Shown here piece after piece: positions 50,301 to 59,193 of a stretch of 64,000 nucleotides of DNA. The stretch lies in the NCBI RefSeq assembly GCF_013358405.1, contig NZ_CP054836.1, positions 2,170,001 to 2,234,000 of the forward strand, in the 5' to 3' direction. Source of the DNA: Oricola thermophila. Its GTDB lineage: Bacteria > Pseudomonadota > Alphaproteobacteria > Rhizobiales > Rhizobiaceae. Below the pieces are notes generated by a model. The model made no database searches. It saw nothing but the letters and a program-made list of their open reading frames with translations, and was not told the DNA's origin. Position 1 is the first letter of the stretch, and each line of letters starts with the position of its first letter. A program made the translations under genes and the position numbers.

Positions 50301-51056
50301 ATGAGCACCGTCACGTCCACAGACCGCGTCCGGCTCGACCAGCTGCTGGTCGAGACCGGCGCCTTCGCATCCCGCTCGCGGGCGCGCGACGCGATCCTGC
50401 GCGGCACGGTGCGCGTCGGCGGGGCGCGGGCGGAAAAGCCCGGCCAGATGGTCCCGCGCGATGCCGAGATCGACCTCGACGATCCCGCGCGGGCCTACGT
50501 CTCGCGCGCGGCGCTAAAGCTGAAGGCGGCGCTCGGACATTTCGATCTGTCGCCGGAGGGCCGTATCGCGCTCGATGTCGGCGCGTCCACCGGCGGCTTC
50601 ACCCAGGTCCTGCTGGAACAAGGCGCCGCGCATGTGTTCGCCGTGGATGTCGGTCACGGCCAGATGGCTGAACGGCTCGCGGCCGACCGGCGCGTGACGA
50701 ATATCGAGGGGCTGAACGCGCGCGATCTCGCCCCCGCCCTTCTCGGGGATGCCCGCCCCCGGTTCGTCGTCTCCGACGTCAGCTTCATCTCGCTCAAGCT
50801 GGCCCTGCCGCCCGCGCTCGCGCTGGCCGCGCCGGGCGCGGAGGCGGTACTGCTGGTCAAGCCGCAATTCGAGGTCGGGCGCGAGAGGATCGGCAAGGGC
50901 GGGCTGGTCGCACAGGCCGACGCGGAGAGATGCGCTGGCGACCTGGCGGACTGGTTCGCCGGACAGCCGGGCTGGTCCGTGCTGGGACTCTGCCCATCCC
51001 CCATAGCGGGTGGCGACGGCAACACCGAATATCTCCTGGCGGGGCGCAAGGCATGA
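50301..51056 (+). CDS. tlyA: TlyA family rRNA (cytidine-2'-O)-methyltransferase
   Basis: A 251-residue protein with an N-terminal S4 RNA-binding domain (VRLDQLLVETGAFASRSRARDAIL, residues about 8-70) and a FtsJ/RrmJ-like methylase with IALDVGASTGGFTQVLLEQGA near residue 93, FVVSDVSFISLKLALP and VLLVKPQFEVGR. TlyA methylates 16S and 23S rRNA and confers capreomycin sensitivity in mycobacteria. Its stop overlaps the start of the next methylase by four bases. Confidence 0.94.
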   Translation: MSTVTSTDRVRLDQLLVETGAFASRSRARDAILRGTVRVGGARAEKPGQMVPRDAEIDLDDPARAYVSRAALKLKAALGHFDLSPEGRIALDVGASTGGFTQVLLEQGAAHVFAVDVGHGQMAERLAADRRVTNIEGLNARDLAPALLGDARPRFVVSDVSFISLKLALPPALALAAPGAEAVLLVKPQFEVGRERIGKGGLVAQADAERCAGDLADWFAGQPGWSVLGLCPSPIAGGDGNTEYLLAGRKA

Positions 51057-52327
51057 GCAGGACGGAAACGCTGACCATCGACGAACTCGGCGCGCGCGGC
51101 GACGGCGTGGCGAAGAGCGGGGACGGACAGGTCTTCGTGCCCTACACGCTGGCGGGCGAGACAGTGACGGTGATCGCCGACGGAAGGCGCGCGGCGCTGC
51201 TCTCGGTCCGCACCCCCTCCCCCGACCGCGTCGAGCCGGTCTGTCGCCATTTCGAGACCTGCGGCGGCTGCGCCCTGCAGCACATGGGCCCGGACGCCTA
51301 CCGGACGTGGAAGGCCGGCCTGCTGGATAGGGCGCTCGGCGCCCGCGGCCTCGACACCTCCGTCATCAGGCAGGCCCATTTCTGCGAACCGCGCACGCGC
51401 CGCCGCGCCGTCTTCTCCGCAATCCTGACCGAGAAGGGCGTGCTGCTCGGCTTCCAGCAGGCGGCCAGCAACACGGTCGTCGACATCGAGGAATGCCACG
51501 TCATCGCGCCGGAGATCGACGCCGCGCGGCCGGCGCTGAAGGCGGTGCTGGAACCCCTCCTGCCCGCCGGCAGGACGGTGCACGCGACCGTCAACCTGAC
51601 GCTGTCCGGCCTCGACGTCGCCGTGGAAGGAAAGATCGCGCCCGACGACAGGCAGAAGCGCGCCGCGGCGGATATCGTGCGCGCGGAGGGCCTTGCCCGG
51701 CTCACCGTCAACGGCGAGATCGTCCTGGCGCCGAAACGGCCGCTGGTGGCCTTCGACGACGTGATGGTGTCGCCGCCTCCGGGCGCCTTCCTCCAGGCGG
51801 TGCCGGAGATGGAAACCGTCATGGCGGATCTCGTCACCGGCCACATGGCGAAATCGAAGCGCGTCGCCGACCTCTATGCCGGTTGCGGAACCTTCGCGCT
51901 GCGGCTGGCGAAATCCTCGACCGTGCACGCGGTGGAGGGCGACGGGCCGGCGCTTGCCGCGCTCGACCGCGGCTTCCGCGACAATTCGGACAGGAAGCTG
52001 AAGCCGGTCACCGTGGAGCGGCGCGACCTCGCGCGTCGGCCGATGACCGCGCATGAGCTGCGCGTCTTCGACGGCGTGGTGTTCGACCCGCCGCGCGCCG
52101 GGGCGGAGGCGCAGGCGCGCGAGATCGCCGCCTCCACCGTGCGCCGCGTCGCCGCAATATCGTGCAATCCCGAGACCTTGGCGCGCGATCTTGCGATACT
52201 GATTCAGGCGGGTTTCACGCTGAAATCGGTGACGCCGGTCGACCAGTTCATCTGGACGCCGCACCTGGAGGCCGTGGCGCTGCTGGAGCGCAGGACCGGC
52301 AGGAAGCGGCACTGGTCGGACATGTGA
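51053..52327 (+). CDS. class I SAM-dependent RNA methyltransferase, TrmA/RlmD-like
   Basis: A 424-residue 5-methyluridine methylase family member. A TRAM-like N-terminus (about 1-55) is followed by [4Fe-4S] cysteines C64, C70 and C73 (CRHFETCGGCALQHM) plus one in IEECHVI near 148. The AdoMet loop is VADLYAGCGTFALRLA, FDPPRAG is motif IV, and the catalytic cysteine is in ISCNPETLARD near residue 372. It likely modifies 23S rRNA. Translationally coupled to tlyA. Confidence 0.93.
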   Translation: MSRTETLTIDELGARGDGVAKSGDGQVFVPYTLAGETVTVIADGRRAALLSVRTPSPDRVEPVCRHFETCGGCALQHMGPDAYRTWKAGLLDRALGARGLDTSVIRQAHFCEPRTRRRAVFSAILTEKGVLLGFQQAASNTVVDIEECHVIAPEIDAARPALKAVLEPLLPAGRTVHATVNLTLSGLDVAVEGKIAPDDRQKRAAADIVRAEGLARLTVNGEIVLAPKRPLVAFDDVMVSPPPGAFLQAVPEMETVMADLVTGHMAKSKRVADLYAGCGTFALRLAKSSTVHAVEGDGPALAALDRGFRDNSDRKLKPVTVERRDLARRPMTAHELRVFDGVVFDPPRAGAEAQAREIAASTVRRVAAISCNPETLARDLAILIQAGFTLKSVTPVDQFIWTPHLEAVALLERRTGRKRHWSDM

Positions 52328-52331
52328 GCGG

Positions 52332-52715
52332 TCAGTTCCGCGCGCCGTTGTCTGGGCCGCCCCCGGCCGCCCGGCGCCGGCGTACCGGGTCCTCGGTATC
52401 ACCGAGCCCCTCCAGCGTCACCGGTTCCCGGCCGGGAAACTCGACAGTCAGCTTCAGGGTTCCGCCCATTGCGCCGACATAGCTGCGCAGGGTGGAAAGC
52501 AGAAGATCGCCCTGGCGTTCGTATTTCGCCACCGTCGCCTGCTGGACCCCGAGCATCTCGGCCAGCTGCACCTGGGTCAGTTCCTTCGCCTTCCGTAACT
52601 CCCGAAGAGTCAGCAACTCGCCGTGCAGGCGATCGGCCTCGGCCTCGATGTGCGCCCGGCGCTCGGGATCGAGGGCGGAGAGCTTGTCCTGCAGGCTGCG
52701 TGCCATGGTCGTCAT
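52332..52715 (-). CDS. XRE-family antitoxin
   Basis: A 127-residue protein with a helix-turn-helix in the middle (about 46-70: LTQVQLAEMLGVQQATVAKYERQGD), preceded by an N-terminal helical region. It should bind the toxin encoded just before it and repress their shared promoter. The ATG overlaps the toxin stop (ATGA). A second ATG three codons later (MARSLQDKL) is possible. It converges with the RlmD-like gene, with four bases between stops. Confidence 0.88.
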   Translation of the reverse strand: MTTMARSLQDKLSALDPERRAHIEAEADRLHGELLTLRELRKAKELTQVQLAEMLGVQQATVAKYERQGDLLLSTLRSYVGAMGGTLKLTVEFPGREPVTLEGLGDTEDPVRRRRAAGGGPDNGARN

Positions 52716-53065
52716 CCTTTCCGTCTCTCCAGATGGCGGTCGAACCGTTCATCGGCCCGGCTGATCAGTTGCCGGTAGAAGCGCTTCTCGCTTACGCCCG
52801 ACTTGTCGCCGCCGACGAGCAGGACCGCCTGCCGGTCGGGATCGAATGCAAAGGCGATGCGCCAGACACCGCCGGCGGCGTTGCAGCGCAACTCCTTCAT
52901 GTTCGCATGCCTCGATCCCGCCAGCGTATCGACATGAGGCCGCCCGAGCGACGGGCCTTCGCGCTCAAGCAACAGCGCACGCGCGAAAATTGCGTCCTGC
53001 ACCTCCTCGGGGAAGGCGTCGAACTCCGGCTCGAATTCCTCCACGAACGCGACGGTCCAAGCCAT
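52712..53065 (-). CDS. RelE/HigB-type toxin
   Basis: A 117-residue protein of the Gp49/HigB-like group of type II toxins, expected to cleave mRNA on the ribosome. Marks are EEFEPEFDAFPEEVQDAIFARALLLE, HVDTLAGSRHANMKELRCNAAGGVWRIAFAFDPDRQAVLLVGGDKSG and a basic C-terminus with FYRQLISRADERFDRHLERRKG. Toxin precedes antitoxin, as in higBA. A clear promoter with an inverted repeat in its spacer lies just upstream. Confidence 0.9.
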   Translation of the reverse strand: MAWTVAFVEEFEPEFDAFPEEVQDAIFARALLLEREGPSLGRPHVDTLAGSRHANMKELRCNAAGGVWRIAFAFDPDRQAVLLVGGDKSGVSEKRFYRQLISRADERFDRHLERRKG

Positions 53066-53087
53066 GCGGCCCTCTTGTCCGGACAGA

Positions 53088-53116
53088 AATATAGCCTTGA
53101 AGCACTATTTTTGCAA
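53088..53116 (-). promoter_or_regulatory. promoter and candidate operator of the toxin-antitoxin pair
   Basis: On the minus strand TTGCAA (53111-53116) and TATATT (53088-53093) are separated by exactly 17 bases, 23 bases before the toxin start. The spacer and -10 contain the imperfect repeat ATAG-N10-CTAT (53091-53108), well placed for autorepression by the XRE antitoxin. Confidence 0.7.
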
Positions 53117-53183
53117 TATCGACCATTGCCCACCGCGACACCGGGCGGTCAGGACGCAGCACTGGTCGGACATGTGAGGGGGC

Positions 53184-53933
53184 CTACTTCTTCCTCGCCA
53201 TGAAGGCCATGAAGGCCTCGCGCGCCTCGTCGGACTTCAGGCGCTGCATGAAGAGTTCGCCCTCCTCGCGGATGCGCTCGATCACCGGCTCGGTCGGGCT
53301 CTTGATCAGCTTCTTGGCCAGTTGCAGCGCCTCGGGCGGCTTGGCGGCGAGCGCCTCGGCCGCTTCCCTCACCGCGCCTTCCAGCGCCTCCGGCTCCACG
53401 ATCCCGCGGATCAGCCCGGCCTCGAGCGCCTGCTTCGCCGAGAAGCCCTCGCCCGCCGCCAGCAGGGCGAAGGCGCGCTGGTGGCCCATGATGCGCGGCG
53501 CGATCAGGCTTGAGGCCGCCTCCGGCACGAGGCCGAGATCGGTAAAGGGCGTGCGGAACAGCGAGTCCGGCGTGGCGAAGGTCATGTCGCAATGAAGATG
53601 GATGGTCGTGCCGATGCCGATGGCCAGCCCGTCGACGCCGGAGACCACAGGCTTTTTCGCCGTGGCCAGCGCGACGAGGAAGTCGAACACGTCGCCATCC
53701 GGCTCCGTGCCCGTGGCGACGGCGAGGAAATCCTGCAGGTCGTTGCCGGAGGAAAAGGCTCCCGGCGCCCCGAGGAAGACATGGACGCGCACGCCATCGT
53801 CGGCGTCACCGTCGCGCAAAGCCGCGGCCATGCGCTCGTACATGGCCCGCGTGATCGCGTTCTTCTTCTCGGGCCGGTTCAACCGGATCGTCTGCACCGC
53901 GCCGGAGCGCTCGACGAGAATGTGATCGGTCAT
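53184..53933 (-). CDS. enoyl-CoA hydratase/isomerase family protein
   Basis: A 249-residue crotonase-fold enzyme. The CoA and oxyanion segments are GAPGAFSSGNDLQDFLAV (near 60-77) and VSGVDGLAIGIGTTIHLHCDMTFATPD (near 100-126), followed by FTDLGLVPEAASSLIAPRIMG. Glu-Ala in LVPEAASS occupies a catalytic region position, but the first catalytic Glu is not evident, so isomerase or other crotonase activity is possible. It starts 10 bases after the acyl-CoA dehydrogenase stop, in one operon. Confidence 0.92.
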   Translation of the reverse strand: MTDHILVERSGAVQTIRLNRPEKKNAITRAMYERMAAALRDGDADDGVRVHVFLGAPGAFSSGNDLQDFLAVATGTEPDGDVFDFLVALATAKKPVVSGVDGLAIGIGTTIHLHCDMTFATPDSLFRTPFTDLGLVPEAASSLIAPRIMGHQRAFALLAAGEGFSAKQALEAGLIRGIVEPEALEGAVREAAEALAAKPPEALQLAKKLIKSPTEPVIERIREEGELFMQRLKSDEAREAFMAFMARKK

Positions 53934-53943
53934 GGTGTCTCCC

Positions 53944-55719
53944 TCAGGCAACCAGGAATTCGCCGGCGGCGGCGAGGCTCTCCGCGCCCGCCTCCACGGT
54001 GCGGCGCAGGGCGGCCGTCTCGCCGGCCAGGTTCTCGGCAAAGAAGCGGCACAGCGACGCCCGCTCGCCATTGCCGGCATCGGCCAGCGCCGCCCGGGCG
54101 AGATAGACGCCGCCCGCGGCGAGGCCGAACAGGCGAAGATAGGGCGTCGCGCCGGAAAGCGCCCTGGCCATGTCGCCTGCCTTCATCATCGCGCCGAGCG
54201 CGTCCGTCGCCGCGCGCAGGTCGGCCACCGCCTCCTTCAGCCGCCCGGCGGACTGGCCGAAGGCCGGCTCGTTGGAGGCCGACAGCGCGCCGATCACGCC
54301 GTCCAGCTCATCGAAATAGGCCGAGACGCAGGCGCCGTCCGACTGCGGCAGCTTGCGCGTCACCAGGTCGATGGCCTGGATGCCGTTGGTGCCCTCGTAG
54401 ATCTGGGCGATGCGGGCGTCGCGCATGTAGAGCGCCGCGCCGGTCTCCTCGATGAAGCCCATGCCGCCATGGACCTGCACGCCGATGGAGGCGACCTGGC
54501 TGCCGATGTCGGTGGAAAACGCCTTGGCGACAGGCGTCAGCAGGCTGGCGCGCTCGTGCCAGAACCGCGCCTCGTCGCCCTGCGTCGCGCGCGACATGTC
54601 GATGGCGTGCGCGCAGGCAAGGCAGATGGCGCGGGCCGCGCGCGTCAGCGAGGTCATGGTCAGCAGGTCGCGGCGCACGTCCGGGTGCAGCACGATCGGG
54701 CTCATGCCCTCGCCGGTCCAGCCGGGCGCCCTGCCCTGCCGGCGCTCGTTGGCATAGGCGAGCGCCTTCTGGCTCGCCGCCTCGGCCACGGCGACACCCT
54801 CGATGCCGACGGCGAGGCGCGCGTTGTTCATCATGGTGAACATGCAGGCAAGGCCGCGGTTCTCCTCGCCCACCAGCCAGCCGACGGCGCCCGGCTCGTC
54901 GCCGAACTTGCCGTCGCCGTAGATCATGGTGCAGGTCGGCGAGGCGTGGATGCCGAGCTTGTGCTCGATGGAATGGCAATGGACGTCGTTGCGCGGCCCG
55001 AGCGAGCCGTCGTCATTGACCAGGAACTTGGGCACCAGGAAGAGCGAGATGCCCTTGGTGCCCGCCGGGGCGCCCGGCAGGCGCGCAAGCACGAGGTGGA
55101 CGATGTTGTCCGTCATGTCGTGCTCGCCATAGGTGATGAATATCTTCTGGCCGAAGATGCGGTAGGTGCCGTCGCCCGCGGGTTCCGCGCGCGCCTTCAG
55201 CGCGCCGACGTCGGAGCCGGCCTGCGGCTCGGTCAGGTTCATGGTGCCGGTCCACTCGCCCGACACCATCTTCGGCAGGTACTTCGCCTTCATCTCGTCG
55301 GAGGCATGGGCCTCGAGCGCCTCGACCGCGCCGGCGGTCAGCGTTGCGACGAGGCCGAAGCCCATCGAGCCCGAGTTCCACATCTCGGCCACGGCCATGG
55401 CCAGCGAGATCGGCAGTCCCTGCCCGCCGAATTCCGGATCGGCGGCCAGCCCGTTCCAGCCGCCGGCGGCCCAGTCGCGATAGAGGTCCGCGTAGCCGTC
55501 CGGCATGGTCACCGCGCCGTCGGCATGGCGTGCGCCCTGGCGGTCGCCGGGCACGTGCAGCGGCGCGATCCGGTCTGTGGCGAACCTGCCCGCCTCTTCC
55601 AGGATCGCGTCGACGAGATCCTCCGAAAGATCGCCGAACAGGCCCTTGTCGAGCCCTTCCTTCAGTCCCGCGACCGACTTCAGCGCATGCGCGATTTCAG
55701 AAACTGGCGCCCTGTACAT
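53944..55719 (-). CDS. acyl-CoA dehydrogenase (long form, DmdC-like)
   Basis: A 591-residue FAD enzyme of the long acyl-CoA dehydrogenase group that includes DmdC. The start MYRAPVSEIAHALKSVAGL is typical of that group. FAD and substrate segments are GTMNLTEPQAGSDVG, FGQKIFITYGEHDM, NNARLAVGIEG and VHGGMGFIEETGAALYMRDARIAQIYEGTNGIQAIDL, followed by the extra C-terminal domain. The substrate (fatty, branched or methylmercaptopropionyl CoA) cannot be told from sequence. An operator-like palindrome lies 73 bases upstream. Confidence 0.94.
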   Translation of the reverse strand: MYRAPVSEIAHALKSVAGLKEGLDKGLFGDLSEDLVDAILEEAGRFATDRIAPLHVPGDRQGARHADGAVTMPDGYADLYRDWAAGGWNGLAADPEFGGQGLPISLAMAVAEMWNSGSMGFGLVATLTAGAVEALEAHASDEMKAKYLPKMVSGEWTGTMNLTEPQAGSDVGALKARAEPAGDGTYRIFGQKIFITYGEHDMTDNIVHLVLARLPGAPAGTKGISLFLVPKFLVNDDGSLGPRNDVHCHSIEHKLGIHASPTCTMIYGDGKFGDEPGAVGWLVGEENRGLACMFTMMNNARLAVGIEGVAVAEAASQKALAYANERRQGRAPGWTGEGMSPIVLHPDVRRDLLTMTSLTRAARAICLACAHAIDMSRATQGDEARFWHERASLLTPVAKAFSTDIGSQVASIGVQVHGGMGFIEETGAALYMRDARIAQIYEGTNGIQAIDLVTRKLPQSDGACVSAYFDELDGVIGALSASNEPAFGQSAGRLKEAVADLRAATDALGAMMKAGDMARALSGATPYLRLFGLAAGGVYLARAALADAGNGERASLCRFFAENLAGETAALRRTVEAGAESLAAAGEFLVA

Positions 55720-55791
55720 CAAAACCTCCCGGATGTTTCCCGCCGGCCTGCCCGACGGAGGGAACAGCGTCAAGGCCAGCGCTAAATGCTT

Positions 55792-55807
55792 TTTACGTAA
55801 ACGTCAA
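55792..55807. promoter_or_regulatory. candidate LiuR-like operator upstream of acyl-CoA dehydrogenase
   Basis: TTTACGTAAACGTCAA is a 16-bp inverted repeat of TT-N-ACGT halves around a 2-base centre (six of eight pairs match). It resembles the MerR-family LiuR motif of proteobacterial branched-chain and fatty-acid degradation genes, as I recall it. It lies between the minus-strand acyl-CoA dehydrogenase and the plus-strand GH25 gene, nearer the former. Confidence 0.5.
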
Positions 55808-55894
55808 TTGCACCGGCAATCCGCGCAACGAATGATAGAGCAATTCTTAACCGAGTCAGGTAAGGCTTGTGCTTTGGTACGGCTAAGGAACGCC

Positions 55895-56989
55895 ATGATG
55901 GGCATTCGGACATGGCTTGCCGCCACGGCGGTAATGGCAGCGCAGGCGATCCTCCCGACCGGCGCGGGCGCGACGGAGTTCTTCCGCCCCTGGGCCGATC
56001 CGAAGCGCGCCATCGTCCTGGACGGCTACGAGCACAACATCATCGACCTGCACAGGATCGCCACCGACAAGCGCGTCACCGCCTTCATCCACAAGGCGTC
56101 CGACGGCATGCCGCCGCCCTATCGCTGCGAGGGCGACGAGACGGAGCGCAAGGCCTGCCGCGTGGCGTGGCAGCGCTACGCCATCTCGCGCGAGCTCTAC
56201 CGGACGCGCCGGGCGCTGGCGAAGCAGCTCGGCCTCGAATGGGGTGCCTATCACCTGGCGCGCGCCGGCGATCCGCTGGAACAGGCGCGCCACTTCCTCG
56301 ATTTCGCCGACCCGCAGCCCGACGAGCTGATCGCGCTCGACCTCGAGGGGCTGGACGAGGAGAAATGGATGTCGCTGGCCGACGCCGAGCGCTTCGCCAT
56401 CTTCATCCACAACGAGACCGGCCGCTATCCCGTGCTCTACGCCAACGAGATCGTCTCCCGGCGCATCGCGGAGATGCGCGGCGAATACCGGGTGCTGTCG
56501 CGCCTGCCGCTCTGGTACGCCCGCTACAAGCCCGCCATCCGCGGCGCCTTTCCCAAGGGCAACTGGGACAGCTACCACATCTGGCAGTTCGCCTATCACG
56601 GCAACTGCCCCGGCAAGCGCTGCCCCTACCGGGTAGAGGGAACGGAACCGGACATCGACGTCAACATCGTCGACATGACGCCGGAGCAGCTCCGCGCGGC
56701 ATGGCCGTTCGGCGAGCTGGTCGAGGACAAGGCGCCGATGGTGATCCCGATCCCCGTCGCCCGGCCGGACATTCCGGAAATCGAACGCGCCCCCGATCCG
56801 CTTTACCCGGGCCGGCTCGTCGCGGGCCTGGCGAAAACGGTGTCCGACTGGTGGGGCACGGCGGCGGAAAGCTACCGCAGGCACGCCGCCCCGGACAGGC
56901 ATTTCCCCGGTCCCGACGGCATCGACCTGGTGACGACGGCCGCCTTCGGCGGCGGCAAGCCGCCGGACCCGCAGATCGGCCTGCGCTGA
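55895..56989 (+). CDS. glycoside hydrolase family 25 (lysozyme-like) protein
   Basis: A 364-residue exported protein with a signal peptide (about 1-27, ending GAGATEF). The GH25 domain includes VLDGYEHNIIDLHRIA (family opening Asp-Gly/His-x), FIHKASDGM, WGAYHLAR, the catalytic acidic pair in ALDLEGLDEEKWM (near 150), GRYPVLYANE and WQFAYHGNCPGKRCPYRVEGTEPDIDVN. It probably cleaves peptidoglycan in the periplasm. The C-terminal 70 residues are Pro-rich and of unknown role. AAGGAA lies 4 bases before the ATG. Confidence 0.88.
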   Translation: MMGIRTWLAATAVMAAQAILPTGAGATEFFRPWADPKRAIVLDGYEHNIIDLHRIATDKRVTAFIHKASDGMPPPYRCEGDETERKACRVAWQRYAISRELYRTRRALAKQLGLEWGAYHLARAGDPLEQARHFLDFADPQPDELIALDLEGLDEEKWMSLADAERFAIFIHNETGRYPVLYANEIVSRRIAEMRGEYRVLSRLPLWYARYKPAIRGAFPKGNWDSYHIWQFAYHGNCPGKRCPYRVEGTEPDIDVNIVDMTPEQLRAAWPFGELVEDKAPMVIPIPVARPDIPEIERAPDPLYPGRLVAGLAKTVSDWWGTAAESYRRHAAPDRHFPGPDGIDLVTTAAFGGGKPPDPQIGLR

Positions 56990-57094
56990 ACCGGGCCGCC
57001 GGCCGGCGCGCCGGGAAAGGCCGAAACGCCCTGTTGCGCGGCGGAATTGCGCACCTACATTGAAGCGGACGATTCAACAACGGAACGAACGCCC

Positions 57095-57955
57095 GTGAAC
57101 TTCAAGACATTCATCCCCAAACGCTTCCGCGGCGGCGGCCCCGTCATTCCCGTGGTCCGCCTCCAGGGCACCATCGCCACCGGCAACTCGCCGATGTCGC
57201 AGACGCTTTCGCTGGCGACAACCGCGCCGATGATCGAGCGCGCATTCGCCGACAAGCGCGCGCCGGCCGTGGCCTTCGCCGTCAACTCGCCCGGCGGCTC
57301 GCCCGTGCAGGCGCGCCTCATCTACAAGCGGATCCGCGATCTCGCCGGGGAGAAGAACAGGAAGGTCTTCATGTTCACCGAGGACGTCGCGGCGTCCGGC
57401 GGCTACATGATCGCGCTGGCCGGAGACGAGATCGTCTCCGATCCGTCCTCGATCGTCGGCTCCATCGGCGTGATCTCCGCCGGCTTCGGATATGTCGAGG
57501 CGATCGGCAAGATCGGCGTGGAGCGCCGCGTCTACACGGCGGGCGAGAACAAGGCCGTGCTCGACCCGTTCCAGCCGGAGAAGAAGGAGGACGTCGAGCG
57601 GTTGCAGTCGATCCAGCGCGACGTCCACAAGGTGTTCATCGACATGGTGAAGGAGCGGCGCGGCGACAAGCTGGCCGACGATCCGGACCTGTTCACCGGC
57701 GCGTTCTGGGGCGGCCTGCAGGCAAAGGAGCTCGGCCTCGTCGACCATGTCGGCGACATGCGCTCCTTCCTGAAGGAGCGCTACGGCGACAAGACCGAGC
57801 TGCGCCTGATCCAGCCGCAGCGCAACATATTCGGGCGCCGCACCGCCGCCGGCGTGATCGGCGGCACGAATGCCGAGGCGCTTGCAGCGGCCGCCGCCTC
57901 CGGCCTGCTGGGCGCCGCGGAGGAACGCGGCCTGTGGGCGCGCTACGGCCTCTAG
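57095..57955 (+). CDS. S49 family (SppA-like) serine protease
   Basis: A 286-residue single-domain SppA-like protease. The catalytic serine is in DVAASGGYMIALAGDEIV (near residue 107) and the general-base lysine is expected in the RRVYTAGENKAVLDPF region (near 158); SPGGSPVQARLIY is the oxyanion segment. No clear signal or membrane segment is present, so it may be cytoplasmic or peripherally attached. The GTG at 57095 (NFKTFIPKRFRGGGPVIPVV) is chosen by homology; no ATG is nearby in frame. Confidence 0.92.
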   Translation: MNFKTFIPKRFRGGGPVIPVVRLQGTIATGNSPMSQTLSLATTAPMIERAFADKRAPAVAFAVNSPGGSPVQARLIYKRIRDLAGEKNRKVFMFTEDVAASGGYMIALAGDEIVSDPSSIVGSIGVISAGFGYVEAIGKIGVERRVYTAGENKAVLDPFQPEKKEDVERLQSIQRDVHKVFIDMVKERRGDKLADDPDLFTGAFWGGLQAKELGLVDHVGDMRSFLKERYGDKTELRLIQPQRNIFGRRTAAGVIGGTNAEALAAAAASGLLGAAEERGLWARYGL

Positions 57956-57980
57956 GAACCCCGGCGAAGGGAGGGAACCG

Positions 57981-58172
57981 ATGCCGCAACTGCTGTTCTT
58001 CGCCGCCGTCGCCGCAGTGGGCGTCCTCGGCTACCGCGCCTTCGTGAAGGAGGCGAAGCGCGTCTCCGAGCGGGTGCGCCGGGCCGAGAAGGAACAGGAA
58101 ACCGGCGCCATGGGCACGCTCGTCAAGGACGAGAAAACCGGCGAATACCGGGTGATGCGCCCCGACGAATAG
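57981..58172 (+). CDS. small single-pass membrane protein, 63 aa
   Basis: An N-terminal membrane helix ([21 protein letters not shown]) is followed by a charged helix ([18 protein letters not shown]) and a short tail [19 protein letters not shown]. Strong ribosome site GGGAGGG 6 bases before the ATG. It lies 25 bases after the SppA-like gene and before glyQ. Similar small proteins occur next to sppA-like genes in rhizobia; the function is unknown. Confidence 0.82.
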   Translation: MPQLLFFAAVAAVGVLGYRAFVKEAKRVSERVRRAEKEQETGAMGTLVKDEKTGEYRVMRPDE

Positions 58173-58245
58173 AAACGGCGGGGGCGCGCCCTTGACCGGC
58201 GCGCGGACCCGTGTCACGGAAGCGCCGTTTCAAAGGCAGATCCCG

Positions 58246-59193
58246 ATGACCGCGCACACCACGATCGACAAGCTGCACCCGACCCGTTCCTTCCAGGGCC
58301 TGATCCTGACGCTCCAGAACTACTGGGCCGCCCATGGCTGCGTCGTCCTTCAGCCCTATGACATGGAGGTCGGCGCCGGCACGTTCCATCCCGCCACCAC
58401 GCTGCGCTCGCTCGGGCCGAAACCGTGGAAGGCGGCCTACGTCCAGCCGTCGCGGCGGCCGACCGACGGGCGCTACGGCGAGAACCCGAACCGGCTGCAG
58501 CACTACTACCAGTTCCAGGTGATCCTGAAGCCCTCGCCGCCCGACCTGCAGGAGCTCTATCTCGGCTCGCTCAAGGCCATCGGGCTGGACCCTCTGCTGC
58601 ACGACATCCGCTTCGTCGAGGACGACTGGGAAAGCCCGACGCTGGGCGCGTGGGGCCTCGGCTGGGAATGCTGGTGCGACGGCATGGAGGTCTCGCAGTT
58701 CACCTATTTCCAGCAGGTCTGCGGCATCGAGTGCGCGCCGGTTTCCGGCGAGCTGACCTACGGGCTGGAGCGGCTCGCCATGTACGTCCAGGGCGTGGAC
58801 AATGTCTACGACCTCAACTTCAATGGCGAGGACGGCGAGGACCGGATCACCTATGGCGACGTGTTCCTTCAGGCCGAGCAGGAATATTCCCGGCACAATT
58901 TCGAATATGCCGACACGGCGATGCTGCTGAAGCATTTCGAGGACGCCGAGAAGGAATGCGAGGCGCTCCTGAAGGCCGGCGCGCCGACGGATGGCGAGCG
59001 GCTGCACAAATGCGTGCTGCCGGCCTACGACCAGTGCATCAAGGCGAGCCACGTCTTCAACCTGCTGGACGCCCGCGGCGTGATCTCCGTGACCGAGCGG
59101 CAGAGCTACATCCTGCGCGTGCGCAACCTGTCGCGCCAGTGCGGCGAGGCCTTCCTGCTGACGGAAGCCGGCGGCGCGAACTACCAGGGCTGA
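58246..59193 (+). CDS. glyQ: glycyl-tRNA synthetase alpha subunit
   Basis: Catalytic subunit of the heterotetrameric bacterial GlyRS. The protein is 315 residues: [83 protein letters not shown] and the class II motif 3 region [17 protein letters not shown]. It requires the beta subunit GlyS, whose gene is not found in the 4.8 kb that follow, although it is usually close by. Confidence 0.97.
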   Translation: MTAHTTIDKLHPTRSFQGLILTLQNYWAAHGCVVLQPYDMEVGAGTFHPATTLRSLGPKPWKAAYVQPSRRPTDGRYGENPNRLQHYYQFQVILKPSPPDLQELYLGSLKAIGLDPLLHDIRFVEDDWESPTLGAWGLGWECWCDGMEVSQFTYFQQVCGIECAPVSGELTYGLERLAMYVQGVDNVYDLNFNGEDGEDRITYGDVFLQAEQEYSRHNFEYADTAMLLKHFEDAEKECEALLKAGAPTDGERLHKCVLPAYDQCIKASHVFNLLDARGVISVTERQSYILRVRNLSRQCGEAFLLTEAGGANYQG

